NCBI RefSeq assembly: GCF_006337165.1
Contig: NZ_CP040896.1
Coordinates: 3,968,001 to 4,032,000, forward strand
DNA from: Hymenobacter jejuensis
GTDB lineage: Bacteria; Bacteroidota; Bacteroidia; Cytophagales; Hymenobacteraceae
DNA length: 64,000 nt
Direction of reading: 5' to 3'
This document shows, one piece after another, positions 33,221-42,570 of the stretch. Position 1 is the first letter of the stretch. Each line of letters opens with the position of its first letter. A model generated the notes under the pieces. The model saw only the letters and a list, made by a program, of their open reading frames with translations. It had not been told where the DNA came from and ran no database searches. The position numbers and the translations under genes are program-made.

Positions 33221-33817
33221 ATGACATCCTCTATGAGAAGAATTCTACTTTATACATTGATCTGTACGGTGTTAGCTAGCCTGTTTTGGTTTCGGTCGGG
33301 CCCGTACCGTGCGTTGCGTCACCTTCAGGAAGCCGCCGCGGCCGGCGACGTGGTAGCCCTCAACCGCTACGCCGACTTGCCCGCCGTGCAGGTCGGGCTA
33401 CACGAGCAGTTGCTGGCCCTTGCCGCGCGGCCTAGCGGGCACATGCCCGACGCCGCGAAGGCTTCCGGCAACTCCTTCCGGCTCGTGGCGGTGTCGGCTG
33501 CCAACACTTGGGTCGATGCGTTGGTCGCTTCGGCTTTGCAGCCGCGCCATTTGGCCGCTTTGGTACGGGGCCACTGCGCCGCTGCGTTTGGTCAGGAGCC
33601 CGAACCAGCCGCGCAGCCGGGTGAGGAGGAAAACGGACCGATGCAGGCCGGGGTATTTGAATCCATGGACCGTTACACGCTTTGTGTGCTGGACCCCAAC
33701 ACGCACGCGCCGGCCGTGACGCTTACCCTGCGCCGCACCGGCCTGACGTGGCGCCTTACCGATGTGCAGTTGCCCTTCGAAGCCGTCCAACATACAATTC
33801 CCGTTGCTGCCTACTGA
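33221..33817 (+). CDS. DUF2939-like membrane-anchored protein
   Basis: 198 residues. An N-terminal signal anchor (RILLYTLICTVLASLFWF) is followed by GPYRALRHLQEAAAAGDVVALNRYADLPAVQVGLHEQL, which fits the DUF2939 family (short helix pair, YADLPA-type motif, then a strand region). The C-terminal part, YTLCVLDPNTHAPAVTLTLR, and RLTDVQLPF complete the pattern. Function unknown; the bulk should lie in the periplasm. Its GC content contrasts with the AT-rich upstream region. Confidence 0.75.
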   Translation: MTSSMRRILLYTLICTVLASLFWFRSGPYRALRHLQEAAAAGDVVALNRYADLPAVQVGLHEQLLALAARPSGHMPDAAKASGNSFRLVAVSAANTWVDALVASALQPRHLAALVRGHCAAAFGQEPEPAAQPGEEENGPMQAGVFESMDRYTLCVLDPNTHAPAVTLTLRRTGLTWRLTDVQLPFEAVQHTIPVAAY

Positions 33818-33818
33818 T

Positions 33819-33850
33819 ATTTATAAATAATTGATTATCAAACACTTATA
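33819..33850. repeat. AT-rich palindrome between convergent genes
   Basis: Core TTGATTATCAA (33831-33841) with outer arms TTATAAATAA and ACACTTATA, 14 bases beyond the DUF2939 stop and facing the GNAT gene stop. Member of the recurrent 3'-end family. Confidence 0.6.
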
Positions 33851-33903
33851 CACTTGACTTTGTGGTCAAATTTACGATAGGATTAAGATAGAGAAGATAG
33901 GGG

Positions 33904-34500
33904 CTAACTAGCCCGCTCAGTTTGCGGGTAAGCCGGCGCTGGGTTCTGCCAATCCCAGAGCACGACTGCCCAGTGCTCGTCCGTGGCCGGAGTCTGCATT
34001 TGGCCCACAGTTTGAAATCCGAGCCGCTGGTGGGCGCGCAAAGAGCGCGGGTTGCGAAGGGAAATGTCGGTGAGTAAAAAATCGTAGCGCCCGCCGTACA
34101 CGGCGCGATGGTGCTGGTAGAGGCGGTCAAACAAGCCCTGCCCCCGATAGCCCTGGGCGATGCAGACTTGGCCCATCAGGTAATAGGCTCGCTGCTTCAG
34201 GGGGGTGCCGTGGTAGGGCAGCACATCGGCGAAGGCAAACAAACTTTCCAGCTCCGGCACATGGGCTCGCACCTCGGGCAACGCGGTGATGGCGTAACCC
34301 ACCACGCGGGTGCCGTCGAGGGCGATTACGGAGGGGCCGGCTTGGTGCATGCGTTGCATCTGCTCGAAAGTGTATTCCAGTGTAACAAATCCCTCTTGCG
34401 CCCGCACTTCCGGGGCCAGTACCCGCGGCAGGTTTTGCTGTTGCAGCGCCAGAATGCCCCGCAGGTCATCGTCGGAGGAAGCAAGGGTCACGGAGAGCAT
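33904..34500 (-). CDS. GNAT-family N-acetyltransferase
   Basis: 198 residues. The acetyl-CoA loop is QGYRGQGLFDRLYQHH (Q-x-x-G-x-G/A). It is preceded by the strand YYLMGQVCIA and followed by FLLTDISLRNPRSLRAHQRLGF, the usual beta5 and C-terminal helix with its GF turn. The N-terminus carries the alpha1 region ILALQQQNLP. Substrate unknown. The 34501-34750 gap to the next gene shows nothing coding. Confidence 0.9.
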   Translation of the reverse strand: MLSVTLASSDDDLRGILALQQQNLPRVLAPEVRAQEGFVTLEYTFEQMQRMHQAGPSVIALDGTRVVGYAITALPEVRAHVPELESLFAFADVLPYHGTPLKQRAYYLMGQVCIAQGYRGQGLFDRLYQHHRAVYGGRYDFLLTDISLRNPRSLRAHQRLGFQTVGQMQTPATDEHWAVVLWDWQNPAPAYPQTERAS

Positions 34501-34750
34501 CGGGCGGGTAGCTAGGAGTGGAAGGAAATCGGCGTACGAAAAGTAAGACCTCAGCAGGAAAGGACCGCAATACCAGCCGATTCCAGTGGGTTCGTCCCAT
34601 TTTTCCAGCCTTTCGTCACATAGAGTTTTGGCTCTCGCGGAGGCCGCCTAACCTTGCTTTCGATAAGCCCTTGCAAGGAGCCCCATTGTTCCACTAGTTT
34701 GCCGGTAACGCCTTCAGCGGATGCGGCCGCGCTTAACCAATTGCCTCTGT

Positions 34751-35794
34751 ATGAACGAGAACGAGTTTGAATCGACAACTCTTCCATCGCCCCACCAAAC
34801 CTTGCTTCGCGACGCCCTGATTGGAGGGGCAGCGTGGATGGGCTGTATGTTGCTGCTGTTGCTGTCCGAAGCGGAACGAGAACTGCTGTTGTTCTGGACC
34901 TTACTGCTGCCTTCCGGGCTGCTCTTTTACGGCTTTGCGGTTAATACACTGATACCTAACTGCTTGCGTAAATCGCATCCGCTGCGCAGCTACTTGCTAA
35001 GAAGCGTAGGGGTGTTGCTCGTGCTGCTTATACCGGTGTGGGTGGCGGGGCTGCTTCTGTCGCGTAGCGAAGACGAAGCCGCGGAGTTTGGCTTCTTGGT
35101 TACCATCTGTCACCTGCTGGTAACGGTGCCGCTCGCTTGGGTGATTTCTCAGCGCCGCCGGCGCGCACACGCCGAGCTCTACGGACTGAAAACCGAGCTG
35201 GGCCAGTCGACGGCCACGCTGGATTTTCTGCGCTCCCAGATCAACCCGCACTTCTTGTTCAACGCCCTGAATACGCTCTACGGTACGGCATTGCAAGAAA
35301 ATAGCGAGCGCACGGCGCACGGCATTCAGTTGCTGGGCGACATGATGCGCTTCATGCTCCACGAAAACCACCAGCCCAAAATTCTGCTTTCCCGCGAAAT
35401 CGAGTACCTGCGCAACTACATTGAGTTGCAGTCGCTGCGGACGGCAACTTCGTCCACTGTGGCCATCCAAACCACTATTGACGAGGTTGTAGACGAGCAA
35501 TTCATCGCGCCAATGCTGCTGATTCCGTTTGTGGAAAATGCCTTTAAGCACGGCATCAGCCTGCAAGAGCCCTCCTGGATTCGGATTACGCTGCATTGCA
35601 CGCAGAACGCGCTCTATTTTGATGTGTACAACAGCACCCACACCAAGCGGGAACAGGGCGTTGAAAAGGAGAACGCCGGCATCGGGCTCGACAACGTGAG
35701 GCAGCGGCTGGCTCTGCTGTATCCGGAGCGGCATGAGTTGGTTATCCGGGAAACCGTAGAGGAGTATTTCGTGCACCTGACGTTGCAGTTGTAA
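34751..35794 (+). CDS. LytS/YehU-type sensor histidine kinase
   Basis: 347 residues from the ATG at 34751; another ATG ten codons up is possible. Four hydrophobic segments within residues 18-133, no extracellular sensor domain, then a His_kinase domain with the phospho-acceptor in LRSQINPHFLFNALNTLYG (His167) and a HATPase with LLIPFVENAFKHG and GIGLDNVRQRLALLYP. It pairs with the LytTR response regulator 71 bases downstream; such pairs usually act on nearby genes or small efflux and envelope functions. Confidence 0.93.
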   Translation: MNENEFESTTLPSPHQTLLRDALIGGAAWMGCMLLLLLSEAERELLLFWTLLLPSGLLFYGFAVNTLIPNCLRKSHPLRSYLLRSVGVLLVLLIPVWVAGLLLSRSEDEAAEFGFLVTICHLLVTVPLAWVISQRRRRAHAELYGLKTELGQSTATLDFLRSQINPHFLFNALNTLYGTALQENSERTAHGIQLLGDMMRFMLHENHQPKILLSREIEYLRNYIELQSLRTATSSTVAIQTTIDEVVDEQFIAPMLLIPFVENAFKHGISLQEPSWIRITLHCTQNALYFDVYNSTHTKREQGVEKENAGIGLDNVRQRLALLYPERHELVIRETVEEYFVHLTLQL

Positions 35795-35865
35795 GGCCGC
35801 GCACTTGCCGGTAAATTCGTAGAAAACCAGACCTTCGGTCGGCCACTTAGCAGAACAAAATCCCC

Positions 35866-36540
35866 ATGACGGCCCTTGCCCTAGATGATGAACCCATGGC
35901 GCTGGAAGTGGTGCGCGCCCTGGCGGCGAAAGTGCCCTTTGTGGAGCTGAAAGCCTGCTTTACCAATGCCTTCGACGCCTTGGCGTATCTGCAACAAGAG
36001 CCGGTTGACCTGCTTTTTCTGGACATCAACATGCCCGACCTCTCGGGGCTGGAGTTTGTGCGCAGCCTGTCAACCAAGCCGTTGGTCGTTTTCACCACCG
36101 CCTACGCCGAGCATGCCGTTGCCAGCTTTGAGCTAGATGCCGTCGATTACCTGCTCAAGCCCTTCTCGCTGGCCCGGTTTGCAAAAGCTTGCAACAAGGC
36201 CCACGAGCTACGGCAACTGCGCGGCCAGGCCGCCGCGCCCAAAGACTATCTGTTTCTGAAAACCGGATACGAGCAGGTCAGGGTGCTTTACGATGAAATT
36301 CTGTACCTGGAGGCGGCCGGCAACTATGTCACGTTTGTGCTGGAGGGCAAACGGCTGCTCTCGCGCATGACCTTCACCGAATTACTAGAGGTGCTGCCCG
36401 CCGGCAAGTTTGTTCGGGTGCACCGCTCCTTCATCGTGGCCATTGCCAAAATAGATAAAATCGAGCGCCACCAGTTGGGCGTGCAGGGCCATTGCGTGCC
36501 GGTGGGCGCCTCGTATCTGCCGCAGGTGCAGGTGCTGTAA
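35866..36540 (+). CDS. LytTR-family response regulator
   Basis: 224 residues. Receiver domain (1-115) with acidic pair DDE near the start, phospho-acceptor Asp53 in LLFLDINMPD, Thr in FTTAYAE and Lys in YLLKPFS. The LytTR DNA-binding domain (about 125-224) has YDEILYLEAAGNYVTF and FVRVHRSFIVAIAKID. Cognate of the upstream kinase. A 10-bp inverted repeat (36539-36548 with 36616-36625) brackets the gap after it and could be a processed hairpin or chance. Confidence 0.93.
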   Translation: MTALALDDEPMALEVVRALAAKVPFVELKACFTNAFDALAYLQQEPVDLLFLDINMPDLSGLEFVRSLSTKPLVVFTTAYAEHAVASFELDAVDYLLKPFSLARFAKACNKAHELRQLRGQAAAPKDYLFLKTGYEQVRVLYDEILYLEAAGNYVTFVLEGKRLLSRMTFTELLEVLPAGKFVRVHRSFIVAIAKIDKIERHQLGVQGHCVPVGASYLPQVQVL

Positions 36541-36680
36541 GCCCCGGCACAGGGCGCTCCTGCTACCATTCTCAACCGATTTTACTTTCCCCTTATTAGC
36601 TCGCCTGAGCGGCGGGCCGGGGCTTCTGTTGCCCATACAAACCCATCGGGGAACGGCTGTTCCCGCAACTATTTTGCCTT

Positions 36681-37076
36681 ATGGAAACATCACGTTTAGG
36701 CTCGCTGCCACCGGAAAAAGCGCCGCTGCCTGCCGACTCTTATCGCAAGCGCCTGCTGGTGAAAGACCGCCACAAGCTGTTCTTTATCAAGGCCGCCGAC
36801 ATCCTCTACTTCGATGCCGACGGCAACTACATCACCCTGCACACGCTGCGCCAGACCCATACCATTTACGAGAGCCTGACGCAGCTAGAGCAGCGCCTCG
36901 ATCCGGCCGATTTCACGCGCATCAACCGCTCCTACATCGTCAACCTCAACTACATCGAGGAGCTCGAATCGTATTTCAACGGCGAATACCTCGTGCGCCT
37001 GGTCGGCGGCCACTGCCTCAAATGGACGCGCGGCTACCGCGACCGGGTCAAAGCTTTTTTGGGGAAGAATTGCTAG
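36681..37076 (+). CDS. Stand-alone LytTR DNA-binding protein
   Basis: 131 residues: about 20 unstructured residues then a complete LytTR domain (LLVKDRHKLFFIKAADILYFDADGNY, HTLRQTHTIYESLTQLE, FTRINRSYIVNLNYIEEL). No receiver domain, so it is not controlled by phosphorylation. It resembles the LytTR domain of the neighbouring regulator and may compete for or share its sites. It converges closely (7 bases) with the dioxygenase gene. Confidence 0.88.
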   Translation: METSRLGSLPPEKAPLPADSYRKRLLVKDRHKLFFIKAADILYFDADGNYITLHTLRQTHTIYESLTQLEQRLDPADFTRINRSYIVNLNYIEELESYFNGEYLVRLVGGHCLKWTRGYRDRVKAFLGKNC

Positions 37077-37083
37077 CCCCGCG

Positions 37084-38019
37084 CTAGCCGATAGGAGGCA
37101 GGCTGGTCTCCAAGCGTGCCCGCAGCCGCTCGTGCTGTTTGGGCAGCATCAGGTGGGTGCCTAACTCGGCCAGCGGCTCGTCCACGGTGAAACCGGGGTT
37201 TTCGGTTGCAATTTCAAATAGCACCCCGCCCGGCTCGCGGAAGTATACTGAGTGGAAATAGTCGCGGTCGATTTGGGGCGTGGGTTGTAGGCCCTTCTCA
37301 AGCAGCTTGTTGCGGAAGTACAACTCGGCTTCGTCGTCTTTCACCCGGAAGGCAATGTGGTGCACCGAGCCGCCGGCCGTCACGCTACGTGCCTCGCCGG
37401 GCACTTCCACCAGATCGATGTAGGCGGCGCCCTGCACTGTATCGGTCGCGTAGCGGTAGCGATTGACGTGCTGTTCTAGCAAAGTATAGCCAAAGACATC
37501 TGTCAGAATTTCGGCCGTGGGTTGGATGCTGGCCAGCGTGAGCGTGACGGTATGAAAGCCCTTGGTCGCTACGTCGGCCCCGACGTCGGCCGTGGTCCAG
37601 GGCGTGCGCGAGTCAGCAGTTTTCGACTCAATGAGCTCCAGCTTCAGGCCGTCGGGGTCGAGGAAGGTCAGGTAGCGCTCCCCAAATTTCTCACTGGGCT
37701 TGTTATAGGTTACGCCGTGCTGCTCGAAGCGCTGCATCCAGAAATCAAAACTGCCGGCTGGCACCGAATAGCCGATTTCGGTGGCCTGCCCGATGCCGCG
37801 CCGGCCAGTGGTGATGTGCTCCCAGGGGAAAAACGTGAGGATCGTGCCGGCCGAGCCGGTTTCGTCGCCAAAATAAAAGTGGTAGGTGCCCGGGTCGTCG
37901 AAGTTGACGGTCTTCTTCAGGAAGCGCAGCCCGAGCACTTTGGTGTAGAACTTATGGTTGCGCTGGGCATTGCCAGCGATGGCCGTGACGTGGTGCAGGC
38001 CCAGAATGCGAGGTTCCAT
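37084..38019 (-). CDS. Ring-cleaving dioxygenase of the glyoxalase superfamily (MhqO/LinE-like)
   Basis: 311 residues with two vicinal-oxygen-chelate modules: ILGLHHVTAIAGNAQRNHKFY at the start and GGSVHHIAFRVKDDEAELYF in the second half. Metal ligands are the His of LHHVT and VHHIAF and the Glu of VLFEIATENPGF. MhqO-type enzymes open hydroquinone or catechol rings and protect against quinones. The downstream partner of the hydrolase gene (57 bases apart), the same pairing as MhqO/MhqD in Bacillus. Substrate not shown by sequence. Confidence 0.9.
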   Translation of the reverse strand: MEPRILGLHHVTAIAGNAQRNHKFYTKVLGLRFLKKTVNFDDPGTYHFYFGDETGSAGTILTFFPWEHITTGRRGIGQATEIGYSVPAGSFDFWMQRFEQHGVTYNKPSEKFGERYLTFLDPDGLKLELIESKTADSRTPWTTADVGADVATKGFHTVTLTLASIQPTAEILTDVFGYTLLEQHVNRYRYATDTVQGAAYIDLVEVPGEARSVTAGGSVHHIAFRVKDDEAELYFRNKLLEKGLQPTPQIDRDYFHSVYFREPGGVLFEIATENPGFTVDEPLAELGTHLMLPKQHERLRARLETSLPPIG

Positions 38020-38076
38020 GGGAAAGTAGAAAAAGGAAGTGCAAGGATCAGAGAGTGGTCGCTGGTTGCGAAGTAA

Positions 38077-38694
38077 CTATTTAAATATAAGCGAGTTAGC
38101 AACGTCGATTTCTTCCTGCGAAATGGTGTGGCCCATGTGGGGGTAGATCCGCTCGGTGACGGCGCCGCCGAGGCCGGTGAGCAGCTTTGTGGAAGCCCGT
38201 ACCCGCTCCACCGGCACATGAAAATCCGGGTCGCTGGTACCGATGAAAATAGGAGTACCGGCGAAATCACCGGCGTAACGAGCCGCGTCCAGATGATCGC
38301 CGATGAGGCCGCCGGTAAAGGCGACCACGCCGCCGTAGCGGGTGGCGTGGCGGGCCACATATTCCAGCGTGAGGCAGGCACCCTGAGAGAAGCCCAGGAA
38401 ATAGATGTTTTCCTTACTAATGCCGGCCGCTTCAGCCTCCGCCACGGCGCGGCCCACGGCGGCCAGCGCGTCCGAAAGCCAGGGTTCATTTTGGGCGGGC
38501 GGGGCCAGAAACGAGTTGGGGTACCAGGTATTCTGCGTGGCTTGCGGCGCCAGCAGCGCAAACTCCGGCACGTGCACGTGCCGGGCCAGCGAGAGAATGT
38601 CGGCGGGGCTGCCACCGCGGCCGTGCAGCAGAATAAGGGCTTTGGTAGCGGTAGCCAAAGGCTGACCGGCCGTGCGAAGAGGTTCTTGGTGCAT
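38077..38694 (-). CDS. Alpha/beta hydrolase, MhqD/carboxylesterase type
   Basis: 205 residues. Oxyanion region ILLHGRGGSPADILS, nucleophile Ser103 in GFSQGA, Asp in FIGTSDPDFHVP (about 157) and His189 in MGHTISQ complete the triad. Family members are phospholipase/carboxylesterase-like; MhqD proteins act with MhqO against quinone stress. First gene of a two-gene operon. Confidence 0.9.
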   Translation of the reverse strand: MHQEPLRTAGQPLATATKALILLHGRGGSPADILSLARHVHVPEFALLAPQATQNTWYPNSFLAPPAQNEPWLSDALAAVGRAVAEAEAAGISKENIYFLGFSQGACLTLEYVARHATRYGGVVAFTGGLIGDHLDAARYAGDFAGTPIFIGTSDPDFHVPVERVRASTKLLTGLGGAVTERIYPHMGHTISQEEIDVANSLIFK

Positions 38695-38850
38695 AAAGCC
38701 AATACGAGAAAAACCAAAACAGGAACTCCTGCTTCGGCTCGGCTACTGGTCTAAGCCTAGTAATCGAGTGTTGAGAGTGCGCGGCCGGGCAAGGCGCCGG
38801 CCAAATCTATGAAACGTATATCTGCTTTTGTTTTTTTTAGACTATTTTTG

Positions 38851-38878
38851 TAAGTATCATATAATCAAGTGTTTATAA
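38851..38878. repeat. AT-rich 3'-end element after the flavoprotein gene
   Basis: TAAGTATCATATAATCAAGTG and a following TTATA lie about 30-60 bases beyond the stop of the flavoprotein gene. It resembles a decayed copy of the palindrome family. Confidence 0.4.
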
Positions 38879-38909
38879 ATTAAAGCAAAGTCCGGCTCCA
38901 TCTACCAGA

Positions 38910-40316
38910 TCAGGTGCTGGCCGTTGCTTTAAGCTCGGCACGCAACGGTTGCAGCTCGCCGAACACCGTCGGGATCAGCTCCGAAACCGTGGGGTGAATA
39001 AACATGTTGCTGCGCATGAAGGTGGCAGTTTGGCGGGCGTACATGGCCGTGATGATGCAATGGATGGCTTCGTCGCCCCCTACGCCCACAATGCTGGCCC
39101 CCAAAATCTGGTCGGTTTCGGCGTGCACCAGCACCTTCATAAAGCCCTGAGTTTCGCCTTTTTCTACGGCCCGGCCCACTTTCGTCATGGGTCGCTTGCC
39201 TACCAAAGCCGGTGTGCCCGCGGCCCGCACCTCGGCTTCCGTCAGGCCGACTTTGGCGAAGGGTGGGTCGAGGTAAATGGCCGAAACCGGCAGCCGGTCG
39301 CTGACGCGCCGCTGACCGCCATCGAGCAGGTTGGCGGCCACAATCTCGAAGTCGTTGTAGGCGGTGTGCGTAAACGCCCCGCGCCCGTTGCAGTCGCCGA
39401 GCGCCCATATGCCCGGCGTGGCCGTTTGCAACGCCTCATCCACTGTGAGGTAGCCGTGGGCATCGGCCAGGAGCCCTGCTTTTTCGAGGTCTAAATCATC
39501 GGTATTGGGCAGGCGGCCCATGGCCAGCAGCAGGTGCGAACCGTGGCTCGGCGACGAATCTGCTTCGCAGCTGACGTGCACCACGGGCCGCCCATTTTCC
39601 TGCCCCAAGCTAATGCACTCGGCCCCAAGCCGCAGTGTAATGCCCTCATTGGTAAGAATATCGGCCACGGCAGCGGCTACGTCGTCGTCGTCGTGGGGGA
39701 GCAGGCGCGCGTTGCGCTCCACGAGGGTAACCTGCGAGCCCAGCCGCCGAAACAGCTGCGCAAACTCCAGTCCCACAGCCCCCGCGCCCACGATAAGCAG
39801 GTGGGCCGGCAATTCTTCCAAGGCCAATAGTGTGCTGCTGGTCAGGTACGGAACTTGCTCGATGCCCGGCAGCGCCGGCTTGACAGGGCGCCCGCCCACG
39901 TTGAGAAAAATGTGTCGGGCTTCCAGCACCTCGTCGCCCACCCGCATCGCCGTCGGCGACACAAATCGGGCCGTACCCCGAAAAAGCGTGCAGCCGGGCA
40001 TTTGCTTTAGCCAGTTTTCCAAGCCGGTGCGCGACGCTGCTACAATGCGGTCCGTGCGGGCTTTTACCTGGGCCAGGTCGGCCGTGACTTCTCCTACTGG
40101 TGCCAAACCGTAGTGCGCTGCCTGGCGCAATGTATGCGCGGCTTTCGCACTGGCAACCATGGCTTTGGTGGGGGTGCAACCCGTATTGACGCAGGTGCCG
40201 CCGTAGTTTTTGCGCTCTACAAGGGCGACCTTCCAACCAGCTGCCGTGAGCCGACCGGCCAGCGATGGGCCAGCTTGTCCTGCCCCAATAATCAACGCAT
40301 CAAAAGAGTGATTCAT
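38910..40316 (-). CDS. FAD-dependent pyridine nucleotide-disulfide oxidoreductase (mercuric/dihydrolipoyl reductase-like)
   Basis: 468 residues. FAD site IIGAGQAGPSLAGRL, redox disulfide GGTCVNTGCTPTKAM (CxxxxC), NAD(P) site LLIVGAGAVGLEFAQLF, second FAD motif WALGDCNGRGAFTH and a C-terminal dimerisation domain ending FIHPTVSELIPTVFGEL with the catalytic His-Pro. No N-terminal MerA metal-binding domain or C-terminal Cys pair, so mercury reduction is unlikely. A soluble disulfide or quinone reductase is more probable. Single gene. Confidence 0.88.
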   Translation of the reverse strand: MNHSFDALIIGAGQAGPSLAGRLTAAGWKVALVERKNYGGTCVNTGCTPTKAMVASAKAAHTLRQAAHYGLAPVGEVTADLAQVKARTDRIVAASRTGLENWLKQMPGCTLFRGTARFVSPTAMRVGDEVLEARHIFLNVGGRPVKPALPGIEQVPYLTSSTLLALEELPAHLLIVGAGAVGLEFAQLFRRLGSQVTLVERNARLLPHDDDDVAAAVADILTNEGITLRLGAECISLGQENGRPVVHVSCEADSSPSHGSHLLLAMGRLPNTDDLDLEKAGLLADAHGYLTVDEALQTATPGIWALGDCNGRGAFTHTAYNDFEIVAANLLDGGQRRVSDRLPVSAIYLDPPFAKVGLTEAEVRAAGTPALVGKRPMTKVGRAVEKGETQGFMKVLVHAETDQILGASIVGVGGDEAIHCIITAMYARQTATFMRSNMFIHPTVSELIPTVFGELQPLRAELKATAST

Positions 40317-40661
40317 AAGCGAGCCGTGACCAGAGGTGAAGGCAAAACGACAAAAGGCTACACTGTTTACTTAACTTATTGATTTTCTGAAAATTATGAG
40401 CGGAATAGTTCGCGCCAAACCCGTTAAATGCAGTCGCCCAAGAACAAGATGATTCCGGTAAGCCATTGTATTACAAATTTGCCAAAAATTGGCGCTTAGT
40501 AAAGCACAGGCTTGAAGCTTACTGCGGGACCGAGCTCGTTTCCATACGCATAAGCTAGACGGTGTCGGCTTTGGGCCGATATTTAGCTGATAAATCCCCG
40601 TTGGTGCTCGTAGAGAGGCATCGTCAGCCGTACATGGGCTTAGTGGTAGCTTGTGGCGCGA
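40317..40661. other. Intergenic region without a supported gene
   Basis: Contains the promoter region of the flavoprotein gene at its left end and sequence 3' of the antiporter gene at its right. I see no gene, strong hairpin or repeat. Confidence 0.4.
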
Positions 40662-42293
40662 TCAAGGCGAAGCCTGCTCGGGATCGGCGGGTTGCAGCTG
40701 CTTTTCGCGCAGCTTGTATTCTTCCAGGTCGAGGACGGTCAGGTATTTTCGAATGATTTCCTCGTCGAAATCCTCCCGCCGGTTCATCTGCTGCAACAAG
40801 ATCCGTTGCTGCTCCAATACTTCCAGATAAAGCTGCTGGAAGTGTTGAAGCGTGTTGAGCTGCGTGCTGCCAGCGCTAGCCAAGGCCCGCGAGAAAAACG
40901 CCGTATCCAGCTGCAACCGCGCCCGCATATTGTGCAGGTATTCGTTCGGAGAGCCGTTGTGGGGGCTCCGGTTTGCCAGGTGACGCAGGGCTTGCTCAGC
41001 CAGCTTTTGCTGAATCAGCAGCTCTTGTTGCTCTGCCGGGATGGGGGCAAATTTGTCCTCCAGGCGCATTTTGCGAATCAGCCAGGGCAGCGTCAGGCCC
41101 TGAAACACCAGCGTGACGAGGATGACCACGAAGGTGATAAACAGAATCAGGTTGCGGTAGGGGAAGGGCTGCCCCGCCGGGGTCAGCAGCGGAATGGACA
41201 GCGCCGCCGCCAGTGACACCACCCCGCGCATGCCCGCCCAGCCCGAAACGAGCGGCAGCTTCCAGCCGGGGTTGGCGTCGGCCACGGTGATGAAGTGGCT
41301 GGCCAGCCGAGTGAACAGGGAAGCGCCAAATGAGCACAGCAGCCGGGCCACGATCAGGGCCAGCGAGATGAGCAAGCCGTAGCCGATGGCCGTGCCCAAA
41401 CTGGTGTCGCCGAGTTGCTGAACAATGTGTGGCAGCTGCAGGCCGATGAGCAGAAAAATCAATCCGTTGAAGACAAAGCTCAGCACCGTCCACACGTTCA
41501 CGCCTTCGATGCGACTGCGGTAGGTGAGCATGGTGTTGCGCTTGCTAGAGAGCAGCAACCCGCCGCTGACCACGGCCAGCACGCCGGAATAGTGGAAATA
41601 TTCGGCCGCGTAGTACATGCAGTAGGGCGTCACCAGCGTCAGCACCGTATCAATGCTGGGCGTGGTGGGCAGCTTGCGGTGGAGGGTGTAAAACACCAGG
41701 CCCACCGCCACGCCGATAAGCGTGCCGAGCACGATGACCAGGAAAAAACTGCCCGCCGCTTGGCCGAAGGAAAATTGGCCGGTCAGCACGGCCGCCAACG
41801 CAAACCGGAACACAATCAGGGAGGAGGCGTCATTGAGCAGGCTTTCGCCCTCAATCACGCTGAGCAGCACCTTCGGCACTTTCACCTGCCGCATGATGGT
41901 GGTGGCCGAAATGGCATCGGGCGGCGAAACGATGCCGCCCAGCAAAAAACCCAGTGCCAGCGTAAACCCCGGAATCAGGGCGTGGGACACCACCGCCACC
42001 ACACAAGCGGTGAGAATGACAATGGGAAAGGCAAAGCTGGTAATGACACGCCGCCATTTCCAAAACTCCTTCCACGACACCTGCCAGGCCGCTTCGTAGA
42101 GCAGCGGCGGCAGGAAAATCAGGAACACGATTTCCGGCTTAATTTCCAGGTTAGTGAACAGGCCTGTGAAGCTGAGCGCCAGCCCGCCCAGCACCAGCAC
42201 AATAGGGTAGGCCAGTCGCAGCTTCTGGGCCAGCATGACCAGCGCCAGGATGATTAAGACCAGAAAGACGAGTTCGGAGAACAGGCTTTGCAT
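40662..42293 (-). CDS. CPA1-family Na+/H+ antiporter
   Basis: 543 residues from the ATG at 42293; a TTG eight codons up is less likely. About twelve membrane segments with the CPA1 patterns GFLLGGIVSPPDAISATTIM, VIEGESLLNDASSLIVFRFA and a WAGMRGVVSLAAALSIPL arginine segment. A cytoplasmic C-terminal domain of ~140 charged, helical residues follows. It should exchange Na+ (or K+) for H+ in the inner membrane. Single gene. Confidence 0.93.
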   Translation of the reverse strand: MQSLFSELVFLVLIILALVMLAQKLRLAYPIVLVLGGLALSFTGLFTNLEIKPEIVFLIFLPPLLYEAAWQVSWKEFWKWRRVITSFAFPIVILTACVVAVVSHALIPGFTLALGFLLGGIVSPPDAISATTIMRQVKVPKVLLSVIEGESLLNDASSLIVFRFALAAVLTGQFSFGQAAGSFFLVIVLGTLIGVAVGLVFYTLHRKLPTTPSIDTVLTLVTPYCMYYAAEYFHYSGVLAVVSGGLLLSSKRNTMLTYRSRIEGVNVWTVLSFVFNGLIFLLIGLQLPHIVQQLGDTSLGTAIGYGLLISLALIVARLLCSFGASLFTRLASHFITVADANPGWKLPLVSGWAGMRGVVSLAAALSIPLLTPAGQPFPYRNLILFITFVVILVTLVFQGLTLPWLIRKMRLEDKFAPIPAEQQELLIQQKLAEQALRHLANRSPHNGSPNEYLHNMRARLQLDTAFFSRALASAGSTQLNTLQHFQQLYLEVLEQQRILLQQMNRREDFDEEIIRKYLTVLDLEEYKLREKQLQPADPEQASP

Positions 42294-42518
42294 ACGGAAG
42301 AAGCCAAAGGGAAACAACGAAAGCCCAGGTCTGGGCTTTCAAGGTAAAGCTCTTCACGTTAAATGCCGATGAATGGTTAGGAGACAGCCTTAGCAGGTGG
42401 CCGTCGCAGACCTTCAACCCAACAAAGCCGGTGCTAGGACCTGGGTTTGTTGATGCCCAGGCTCTACCGGGCATATTACGCGGGCGACTCGATAATCTGG
42501 GTGATGAACGTGGCCAGG

Positions 42519-42545
42519 CTTTATATAATTGATTATCAGTATACT
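42519..42545. repeat. AT-rich 3'-end element after the SDR gene
   Basis: TATATAATTGATTATCAGTA with core TTGATTATCA, about 30 bases beyond the SDR stop codon. Member of the recurrent family. Confidence 0.55.
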
Positions 42546-42570
42546 AATGACTGAAAGCCTTACGTAGTTT

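Noticed and set aside
36539..36625. AAGCCCCGGC / GCCGGGGCTT inverted repeat after the response regulator
   Set aside because: The loop is 67 bases long and no T-run follows; may be chance in GC-rich DNA.
38910..40316. Mercuric reductase (merA) call for the flavoprotein
   Set aside because: No N-terminal heavy-metal domain, no C-terminal Cys pair and no mer genes nearby; only the general family is supported.
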